Shown piece after piece: positions 1 to 4,741 of a stretch of DNA of 9,392 bases; the stretch's first letter is position 1; each line of letters starts with the position of its first letter. The position numbers and the translations under genes were made by a program. The notes beneath the pieces were generated by a model, which saw only the letters and a list, made by a program, of their open reading frames with translations, had not been told where the DNA came from and searched no databases. Where the stretch lies: NCBI GenBank assembly GCA_022710205.1, contig JAKLHJ010000032.1:1-9392 (forward strand), given 5' to 3'. The DNA is from Patescibacteria group bacterium. Its GTDB lineage: Bacteria; Patescibacteriota; Minisyncoccia; Phycocordibacterales; UBA12445.

Positions 1-506
1 AGAACGGCTATTTCCTGACTTGTCACCACTGCGTAAATCCGCTTGGAGACCTCTTGCTACTTGATAATCACGGTAAGGTGATAGAGATAGAGGGGGTTTG
101 TCTGCAAGACGAAACCACCGATATTGCCCTCGTGAAAGCGAAGATCGCGGGACCAAGAGAGATAATTAAATATAAATATGCTCAATATTTAGACACGAAT
201 GAGCAAATCGCTATCTTGTCTAGGTGGATGGGTAAATTTTCCGTCACCTGCGGTTTTGTAAAATACGGCATTTGTCGAGAAAAGGAGACGGGAAGATTCA
301 GCTTAGCCGTAAGCCAAATAAGCAAGAAGGGCGATTCCGGCGGAGTGGTAGCAAATATGCGAGGAGAGATCTTGTCTATCCATAAGAGCGCCTCGGAGAT
401 TACCAATACTTCCCCAGGAGCACCAACTGGTCCAGCCTCTATTTCTGTTCCTTTCTTTTACATAACAGAGTTTCTTGAAAAAAATTTATTCTTAAGGGAG
501 GTGTGA
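1..506 (+). CDS. Trypsin-like serine protease, 3' part (5' end outside window)
   Basis: The reading frame is open from base 3 to the TGA at 504-506, so 167 residues are visible and the N terminus lies outside the window. All three chymotrypsin-fold catalytic residues can be seen: the His in 'LTCHHCV' (second His, visible residue 9), the Asp in 'TTDIALVK' (residue 40), and the nucleophile Ser in 'KKGDSGGVV' (residue 112). Order and spacing match family S1, where 'TAAHC', 'DIAL' and 'GDSGG' are the usual motifs. A TTG inside the frame at 54 could be read as a start, but it would remove the catalytic His, so it is surely internal. Target and location cannot be told without the N terminus. It is followed after 3 bp by a small gene whose ribosome binding site lies inside the last codons, so the two are probably co-transcribed. 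Confidence 0.85.
   Translation, partial: NGYFLTCHHCVNPLGDLLLLDNHGKVIEIEGVCLQDETTDIALVKAKIAGPREIIKYKYAQYLDTNEQIAILSRWMGKFSVTCGFVKYGICREKETGRFSLAVSQISKKGDSGGVVANMRGEILSIHKSASEITNTSPGAPTGPASISVPFFYITEFLEKNLFLREV
494..503 (+). promoter_or_regulatory. Strong Shine-Dalgarno site of the 57-residue gene
   Basis: AAGGGAGGTG ends 6 nt before the ATG at 510 and is nearly complementary to the 3' end of bacterial 16S rRNA. It overlaps the last codons of the protease. It is the only strong ribosome binding site in the window, and it supports both the start of the small gene and the use of TGA at 504 as a stop. Confidence 0.8.
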
Positions 507-509
507 AAT

Positions 510-683
510 ATGTTTTATCAGGTGATGATCTTCTGCAAAAACAGCGAGAAGGCCCTGCAAGAGGCGATTAACAGCTGGCTTAAGGAAAATCACAGTATTA
601 TCCTTGGTGGACCTCCGACGATTAGCTTCAGCTGTGACAGGGGAGAAAAGATTGCAATCATCCTCTATAAAACCGCCGACTAA
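510..683 (+). CDS. Small Cse60-like protein (57 aa)
   Basis: ATG at 510 to TAA at 681-683 encodes 57 residues starting MFYQVMIFCKNSEKALQEAI and ending AIILYKTAD. A strong ribosome binding site sits 6 nt upstream and two terminators follow, so expression is credible despite the size. The pattern is a short beta strand (YQVMIF), a helix with an E/K-rich face and a Trp (EKALQEAINSWLKE), then two strands (PTISFSC and KIAIILYK). This resembles the small Cse60-type proteins of Firmicutes, which have a similar length and the same strand-helix-strand-strand outline, but I base this on pattern only. No catalytic motif is visible and the role is unknown. Pairing with a serine protease suggests co-expression, not a known complex. 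Confidence 0.72.
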   Translation: MFYQVMIFCKNSEKALQEAINSWLKENHSIILGGPPTISFSCDRGEKIAIILYKTAD

Positions 684-698
684 CCGACGCCGAACCTT

Positions 699-727
699 AA
701 TCCCGACCATCATGGTCGGGATTTTTT
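699..727 (+). terminator. Intrinsic terminator 1 after the protease/Cse60-like pair
   Basis: A 10-bp perfect stem (ATCCCGACCA at 700-709 with TGGTCGGGAT at 713-722) closes on the 3-nt loop TCA and runs into six T (722-727). It lies 16 bp after the stop at 683. Confidence 0.88.
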
Positions 728-772
728 ATCCTGTAGTAGAGGCGCGCCGCGCCTTCACTACGGGATTTTTTT
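728..772 (+). terminator. Intrinsic terminator 2, directly after terminator 1
   Basis: A long hairpin follows the first with no gap. The outer arm ATCCTGTAGT (728-737) pairs with ACTACGGGAT (757-766) with one G-T wobble. The inner arm GGCGC (741-745) pairs with GCGCC (749-753), and the imperfect steps between are one A-T pair, one wobble and one A/C mismatch. It runs into seven T (766-772). It ends 18 bp before rmuC and insulates that gene. Confidence 0.8.
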
Positions 773-781
773 ACCCCAAAA

Positions 782-790
782 TGTTAAAAT
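782..790 (+). promoter_or_regulatory. Extended -10 promoter abutting rmuC
   Basis: TGTTAAAAT reads as TG-n-TAAAAT, an extended -10 element. No good -35 box is seen 16-18 bp upstream, because that space is taken by the terminator. Transcription would start near 796-798, which coincides with the second in-frame ATG (797) of rmuC and implies a leaderless mRNA. Confidence 0.45.
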
Positions 791-1840
791 ATGTTTATGT
801 TAAATACATTTTTATTTGTAGCGCTTGGTATATGCACCGGCATAATAATCGCTTATTTTTTATTTAAAAGAAACGACACAAACCACGAAGAATCCGGCGG
901 TCTTATGCTTATACAAAATCAGATAAATGAGCTTGCGAAGAGGCTTGATAAGAGAATGGAGGAATCTCAGACCGCGCTATCTCGCTCCATGAACACACAA
1001 TTTAGCCACATCAAGGACATAACCGAGTCGCTAGTTCGGCTAGACGAGACGAACAAACAGGTTGTTAATTTCGCAGGACAGCTCCAGAACCTACAAGATA
1101 TTCTCAAAAACCCTAAACAAAGAGGAATATTGGGCGAGTATTATCTTGAAAGCGTCTTAAAAAATGTATTGCCTCCCGACCGATATGAAATGCAGTATAA
1201 ATTTAACGGCGGCGACATTGTGGATGCTGTGATATTTTTAGATAAAGACAAAATCCTTCCGATAGACTCAAAATTCTCGCTAGAGAATTACAACAAAATA
1301 ATTGAAGAGAAAAATCCCGCCGAAAAAGATAAATTGGAAAAACTTTTTAGACAAGATCTAAAAAACAGAATAGACGAAACTTCAAAATATATTAAACCGG
1401 AGGAGGGGACGATGGAATTCGCTTTTATGTTTATTCCTTCTGAGGCGATATACTACGACCTGCTTATAAATCAAGTCGGGGCAATAAAAGCATCTACAAA
1501 AGACCTTATTGAATACGCCTTCCAACAGAAAAAGGTAATCATTGTTTCGCCGACTTCGTTTATGGCCTATCTTCAGACTGTCTTGCAGGGTCTCCGCGCC
1601 CTACAAATAGAAGAATCCGCAAAGGAAATAAAGAAAAGGGTTGAAGATCTGGGCAAGCACCTCTTAAACTACGATCAATATATGAAGAAGGTGGGCGATA
1701 CGCTACAGACTACCGTAAATCATTACAATAAGGCCTCCGGCGAGTTCAAAAAGATAGATAAAGACGTTCTCAGGATAGGAGGCGAGCCTGCAGGGCTATC
1801 TGACAGCCTTATTGAGGCCAAAATAGAGAATATTGGGTAA
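791..1840 (+). CDS. rmuC: DNA recombination protein RmuC
   Basis: RmuC-family protein of 349 residues (E. coli RmuC is about 475). It limits DNA inversions and rearrangements and is thought to act as a nuclease. An N-terminal membrane segment (about residues 5-25, ending FLFKRN) is followed by a predicted coiled coil (about 38-105) and the RmuC domain. Family hallmarks seen: RGILGEYYLE (111-120), GGDIVDAVIF (140-149), PIDSK (157-161, fitting the D-x-K of a PD-(D/E)xK nuclease core), MFIPSEAIYYDLL (213-225), and SPTSF (253-257). The DNA-working part would face the cytoplasm from a membrane anchor. No Shine-Dalgarno is present. An extended -10 ends one base before the ATG at 791, so the ATG at 797 (MLNTFLF) may be the true start. 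It stands alone between a double terminator and a REP-like repeat. Confidence 0.93.
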   Translation: MFMLNTFLFVALGICTGIIIAYFLFKRNDTNHEESGGLMLIQNQINELAKRLDKRMEESQTALSRSMNTQFSHIKDITESLVRLDETNKQVVNFAGQLQNLQDILKNPKQRGILGEYYLESVLKNVLPPDRYEMQYKFNGGDIVDAVIFLDKDKILPIDSKFSLENYNKIIEEKNPAEKDKLEKLFRQDLKNRIDETSKYIKPEEGTMEFAFMFIPSEAIYYDLLINQVGAIKASTKDLIEYAFQQKKVIIVSPTSFMAYLQTVLQGLRALQIEESAKEIKKRVEDLGKHLLNYDQYMKKVGDTLQTTVNHYNKASGEFKKIDKDVLRIGGEPAGLSDSLIEAKIENIG

Positions 1841-1854
1841 AATCTTTAGTTTAG

Positions 1855-1923
1855 TTGTCATTCCCGTGAAAACGGGAATCCAGAGAAGAGGTAGATAGAT
1901 CCCCGCCTTCGCGGGGATGACAA
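1855..1923. repeat. REP-like paired-hairpin repeat, copy A
   Basis: The outer inverted ends are TTGTCAT (1855-1861) and ATGACAA (1917-1923). Inside are two 8-bp hairpins: ATTCCCGT-GAAA-ACGGGAAT (1860-1879) and ATCCCCGC-CTTC-GCGGGGAT (1899-1918), joined by a 19-nt A/G-rich linker. It lies between rmuC and rplU. The same layout recurs at 2371-2436 and 3064-3128. It is a non-autonomous palindromic element of the REP/MITE kind. No transposase gene is in the window. Confidence 0.85.
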
Positions 1924-1948
1924 AAAACATTAAAAAATACCGTGCCCC

Positions 1949-1988
1949 TTGCATTTTTTGTCGTTTTTATGTAGTATGTCCTTACTAT
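1949..1988 (+). promoter_or_regulatory. Probable rplU promoter region
   Basis: Two weak sigma-70-like pairs are visible: TTGCAT (1949-1954), 17 bp, TAGTAT (1972-1977); and TTGTCG (1958-1963), 19 bp, TACTAT (1983-1988). The first has the better spacing. Only AAGG at about 1991-1994 resembles a Shine-Dalgarno, about 12 nt before the ATG. I see no L21-type structured leader. Confidence 0.35.
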
Positions 1989-2006
1989 AAAAGGTAAATT
2001 TAAAAC

Positions 2007-2333
2007 ATGAAATTTGCAGTCATACAAACAGGCGGAAAGCAATACATCGTTAAACCGGGCGACGTTATTAAGGTTGAAAAATTGACCGAAAACGACAAGC
2101 TTGTTCCGGAAGGAGGAAAGATAAAGTTCGATGAGGTTCTCCTTGTTGATGATGAGGGGAATACAAAATTAGGAACTCCATTTATCAATGGTTCGTCAGT
2201 ATCTAGCGTTGTGGTAAGTAACGGAAGAGGAAGGAAAGTAATCACACAGAAATATAAGGCCAAGGTCAGATTCCGAAACAAGAAAGGCCACAGACAGCCA
2301 TTCACACAGGTAAGAATCGAGGAAATAAAATAA
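2007..2333 (+). CDS. rplU: 50S ribosomal protein L21
   Basis: 108 residues, the normal length for bL21, a large-subunit protein that binds 23S rRNA. The N terminus MKFAVIQTGGKQYIVKPGD and the C-terminal KKGHRQPFTQVRIEEI match the two signature ends of the family (AVI.TGGKQY and RKGHRQPFT). The start is fixed by the conserved first residues. In most bacteria rplU is followed by rpmA (L27). Here a strong terminator follows 9 bp after the stop and the next gene is convergent, so rplU is a single-gene transcript. Confidence 0.97.
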   Translation: MKFAVIQTGGKQYIVKPGDVIKVEKLTENDKLVPEGGKIKFDEVLLVDDEGNTKLGTPFINGSSVSSVVVSNGRGRKVITQKYKAKVRFRNKKGHRQPFTQVRIEEIK

Positions 2334-2342
2334 TAAAAAAAC

Positions 2343-2370
2343 ACCCCGCCTTTTAGCGGGGTATTTTTTT
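2343..2370 (+). terminator. Intrinsic terminator of rplU
   Basis: A 7-bp stem (ACCCCGC at 2343-2349 with GCGGGGT at 2356-2362) and a 6-nt loop lead into seven T (2364-2370). It begins 9 bp after the rplU stop, and the T tract merges with the left end of repeat copy B. Confidence 0.9.
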
Positions 2371-2436
2371 ATTACCCCCGTGAAAACGGGGGTCCATAGA
2401 ACACAAAATAGATTCCCGCCTACGCGGGAATGACAA
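2371..2436. repeat. REP-like paired-hairpin repeat, copy B
   Basis: Two 8-bp hairpins: ACCCCCGT-GAAA-ACGGGGGT (2374-2393) and ATTCCCGC-CTAC-GCGGGAAT (2412-2431). The right outer end TGACAA (2431-2436) is intact. The left outer end is degenerate (TTATTA at 2369-2374 instead of TTGTCA) and overlaps the rplU terminator. The stems differ from copy A by paired changes that keep base pairing. It lies between the convergent rplU and recR genes. Confidence 0.82.
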
Positions 2437-2459
2437 AAAGAGTAATTATTTTTTACTCT
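2435..2459 (-). terminator. Weak intrinsic terminator overlapping the recR stop
   Basis: Read on the minus strand, AGAGTAA (2459-2453) pairs with TTACTCT (2445-2439) around a 7-nt AT loop, followed by TTTTT (2439-2435). The stem is AT-rich and takes in the recR stop codon, so it would be inefficient unless helped by the adjoining repeat hairpin. Confidence 0.4.
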
Positions 2460-3070
2460 CTATGTTTAAGAGCATTCTTTATGGTGTCCATATCGGAATA
2501 TTCTAGCTCTGTGCCTGTCGAAAGGCCGCGACCCAAAACGGAAATTTTTATACCCCTAGCGGCCGTGATGGGCGAGAATATTTGTCTAAGATAGTCGGCA
2601 GTATTATCTCCCTCCACCGTTGCAGAAAGCGCGACAATAATCTCCTTAAGCTCCTGATTTCTTTCTATTTCTCTCTTAAGTTCAAACTGCCTTATTCTCT
2701 CTTCCGGATTTTTATCTAATACAGGCACCAATCCGCCAAGCACAAAATATAGCCCCTCGTAGCTTCGGGACCTTTCAATATTGTCCAAATCTACATCTTT
2801 GGCCACGACAAGAAGCTTTGTCTTGTCCCTACCTTCATCGCTACATATACCGCACAGTGCTCCTTTTTTGTTGTCGGTAAAAAACCTCATACATCTTACG
2901 CAAGAGTGTATGTCCTTTTTTAATTCTAAGATAAGATCTGCAATTTTTTTATTCGCAGAGTCGTTTTGACCGAGCAAATAAAAAACAAAGCGCTTAGCCT
3001 GTCTCGGCCCTATGCCGGGGAAATGTGAGAATATCTCGGTTAATTGTGTAATTGGATCCATTTTTGTCAT
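2453..3070 (-). CDS. recR: Recombination protein RecR
   Basis: RecFOR-pathway protein that helps load RecA onto gapped single-stranded DNA, normally as a clamp with RecO. Layout, numbered from the ATG at 3070 (205 aa): helix-hairpin-helix HFPGIGPRQAKRF (16-28); four-Cys zinc finger C57-x2-C60 and C73-x2-C76; Toprim region from about 84 (LLVVAKDVDLDNIERS); the conserved SATVEGDNTADYL (149-161); and the C-terminal GTELEYSDMDTI (186-197). The usual 'SP.dGIGPE' segment is replaced by PVLDKNPEERI. The ATG at 3070 lies inside repeat copy C. The ATG at 3061 (MDPITQL) matches typical RecR N termini and has GGGA about 9 nt upstream, so I prefer 3061 as the real start. A repeat-containing spacer of about 110 bp separates it from dnaB upstream. 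Confidence 0.95.
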   Translation of the reverse strand: MTKMDPITQLTEIFSHFPGIGPRQAKRFVFYLLGQNDSANKKIADLILELKKDIHSCVRCMRFFTDNKKGALCGICSDEGRDKTKLLVVAKDVDLDNIERSRSYEGLYFVLGGLVPVLDKNPEERIRQFELKREIERNQELKEIIVALSATVEGDNTADYLRQIFSPITAARGIKISVLGRGLSTGTELEYSDMDTIKNALKHRE

Positions 3071-3128
3071 TCCCGTAAAAACAGGAATCTTTTTATATTA
3101 CTGGATTCCCGCTTTCGCGGGAATGACA
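3064..3128. repeat. REP-like paired-hairpin repeat, copy C, overlapping the recR 5' end
   Basis: The outer ends are TTGTCAT (3064-3070) and ATGACA (3123-3128). The first hairpin is decayed: ATTCCCGT (3069-3076) pairs with ACAGGAAT (3081-3088) with one C/A mismatch. The second is perfect: ATTCCCGC-TTTC-GCGGGAAT (3105-3124). On the minus strand the end ATGACAA supplies the upstream ATG of the recR frame, and GGGA from the first hairpin falls where a Shine-Dalgarno for the ATG at 3061 would be. Confidence 0.83.
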
Positions 3129-3179
3129 CCGTATTTAAAGTATCTAACTACATTCTAATTTCAACCCCCTACTCTCTAA

Positions 3180-4574
3180 CTAGAAATCTCCGAAACCTGC
3201 GTTGTCCGATGGGCTGGAAGATTCATCTCCACCGGCAGATTTATCAAGATCCATAAAGCTGACCCTCTCGGCATCAAAGAATAGTTCTGTCTCTCCCGTA
3301 GGACCGTTTCTGTGCTTAGCAATTATAATCTTCGCGATATTCGGCGGAGCATTCTTGTCGTTCTTATCCTCTCTGTGAATAAACAAAACCACGTCAGCGT
3401 CTTGCTCGATGGACCCTGAATCTCTAAGGTCAGAAAGTCGTGGAGGTCCGCCTCGTTGTTCAACCTGTCTGTTTAGCTGAGAAAGCGCCAGGACCGGCAC
3501 GTCTAGCTCTCTGGCAAGAATCTTAAGAGATCTTGATATCTCTGTAACCTGCTGAACTAGCGAATCGGAATGCCTCTGCGGAACCATAAGTTGTAAGTAG
3601 TCTACGATAATAAGCCCGAGACCCTGATCTCTTTGTAGCTTCCTGGCCACAGATCTCATCCTAAGGATGTTGTTGCTGGCCTCGTCGTCTATATGGATAG
3701 GCGCCTTGTTAAGCTTGTCCATCGCCTCCCTAATCGCGATAAATTCCTCATCGCTTGATATCTTGCCTGTTCTTAATTTCCAAGAATCAACGCCCGATTC
3801 TGCCGCAACCATTCTGTCGGCCAATTGCTGAGAAGCCATTTCTAGAGAAAATATACCTACCGGAACATTGTATTTGCAAGCGGCCTGCCTTGCGAGGTCT
3901 AGCGCGAGGCTCGTCTTTCCAACTGACGGTCTGGCTGCGAGAATGATGAGATCAGACTTTTGAAGACCGGCGAGTTTATTATCAAGCCCCTTGAAACCGG
4001 TAGGGATGCCTCTAATCTCGTCACTAGAGTTGTGAAGCCTATCTAGCCTTTCCCACGCCTCGGTCAAAGTATTTCTGATAGGAATAAATTTATTTTTAAG
4101 CAGGGAACCGCTGACTCCGAGTATTTTCTTTTCGGCCTCCACCAACACGTCCTCGATCTCCCTGTGCTCGTTAAATCCAAGTTCTGAAACATGATCACCG
4201 GACTCAATCAACTTCCTCAGCAAACTCTTCTTTTGAATTATTTTTGCGTAGTGCTCAACATTCGTAGAAGAGGGGACGGTGTTTATGAGCTCGGCTAAAT
4301 AGCTAGCTCCACCAGCCTGCTCAAGCTGGCCTTTTTCTTTGAGGCGCGAAGAAAGAGAAACGAGGTCAATCGGCTCTCCTTTTGTATATAGATCGAAAAT
4401 TGTTTTATAGATGACGGAATTTTTGCCGGAATAAAAAGAATCCGGATCAAGCATATCCGCGACATCAGGAATGCTCTGCGATCTCAAAAGTATTGATCCC
4501 AAAAAAGCTTTTTCAGCGTCAGTATCATGCGGAGGAGTGCGAAGATTATTTTTTATTCCCTGTACCATAAACAT
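3180..4574 (-). CDS. dnaB: Replicative DNA helicase DnaB
   Basis: Hexameric 5'-3' helicase that unwinds DNA at the replication fork; 464 residues, the normal length. The N-terminal domain (about 12-115, PPHDTDAEKAFLGSILL) interacts with primase and the hexamer collar. The RecA-like ATPase domain starts near 188. Seen there: Walker A ARPSVGKTS (214-222), SLEM (243-246), Walker B LIIVDYLQL (321-329, Asp325), LALSQLNRQVEQR (362-374), LRDSGSIEQDAD (383-394), and KHRNGPTGE (420-428) with the likely arginine finger. No intein interrupts the motifs. The tail is Ser/Asp-rich and ends GFGDF. No Shine-Dalgarno is present. TGC-TAAATT sits directly before ATGTTTATG, as at rmuC, so the ATG at 4568 may be the true start. 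It lies downstream of thrS but has its own promoter-like sites. Confidence 0.97.
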   Translation of the reverse strand: MFMVQGIKNNLRTPPHDTDAEKAFLGSILLRSQSIPDVADMLDPDSFYSGKNSVIYKTIFDLYTKGEPIDLVSLSSRLKEKGQLEQAGGASYLAELINTVPSSTNVEHYAKIIQKKSLLRKLIESGDHVSELGFNEHREIEDVLVEAEKKILGVSGSLLKNKFIPIRNTLTEAWERLDRLHNSSDEIRGIPTGFKGLDNKLAGLQKSDLIILAARPSVGKTSLALDLARQAACKYNVPVGIFSLEMASQQLADRMVAAESGVDSWKLRTGKISSDEEFIAIREAMDKLNKAPIHIDDEASNNILRMRSVARKLQRDQGLGLIIVDYLQLMVPQRHSDSLVQQVTEISRSLKILARELDVPVLALSQLNRQVEQRGGPPRLSDLRDSGSIEQDADVVLFIHREDKNDKNAPPNIAKIIIAKHRNGPTGETELFFDAERVSFMDLDKSAGGDESSSPSDNAGFGDF

Positions 4575-4583
4575 AATTTAGCA
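4575..4583 (-). promoter_or_regulatory. Possible extended -10 abutting dnaB
   Basis: On the minus strand TGC-TAAATT (4583-4575) directly precedes ATGTTTATG. It matches TATAAT at four of six positions, including the key A2 and T6. The expected start site is at the second ATG (4568). The arrangement parallels rmuC. Confidence 0.3.
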
Positions 4584-4592
4584 CGAGCCGAC

Positions 4593-4621
4593 ATTCTAAT
4601 AAAATATTTTCGGGTGATAAA
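4593..4621 (-). promoter_or_regulatory. Alternative dnaB promoter
   Basis: On the minus strand TTTATC (4621-4616), a 17-bp spacer, and TAGAAT (4598-4593). The -10 matches 5 of 6 consensus bases and the -35 is weak. It would give a leader of about 12 nt before the ATG at 4574. Confidence 0.3.
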
Positions 4622-4661
4622 CATGTTGATATTGTGGGGATGAAACACCGAAGCGAAAAAA

Positions 4662-4741
4662 TAAAAGCGAAAAGCGCAAAATAACGGCCTAAAATCAGAA
4701 AATTTAGACTTCTGTCTTTTTGCTTTACACTTTTCGTTTTA
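4662..4741. repeat. Imperfect A/T-rich inverted repeat at the thrS 3' end
   Basis: Left arm TAAAAGCGAAAAGCGCAAAA (4662-4681) is roughly complementary to TTTTTGCTTTACACTTTTCGTTTTA (4717-4741), with one bulged G and two A/C mismatches in the core and about 35 nt between the arms. The right arm takes in the thrS stop. Transcribed from the minus strand, the second arm ends in a T-rich run (TTTTATTTTTTCG), so it may act as a poor terminator for thrS. Flanking sequence carries more AAGCGAAAA-type low-complexity words. Confidence 0.4.

Noticed and set aside
604..867. Plus-strand frame of 87 codons
   Set aside because: It crosses two terminators and the rmuC start in another frame. The real genes are 510-683 and 791-1840.
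1851..2042. Minus-strand reading frame of 63 codons between rmuC and rplU
   Set aside because: Its C-terminal text (CHPREGGDLSTSSLDSRFHGND) is the typical false translation of this REP-like repeat, and its start lies inside rplU.
2000..2344. Minus-strand frame of 114 codons opposite rplU
   Set aside because: It is fully antisense to an unmistakable ribosomal protein gene, and its hydrophobic text is the usual shadow.
1855..3128. CRISPR array
   Set aside because: The three repeats are palindromic paired hairpins, irregularly spaced around genes, with no uniform spacers and no cas genes.
3180..4574. Intein in DnaB
   Set aside because: DnaB is a common intein host, but the Walker A and following motifs are contiguous and the length is normal.
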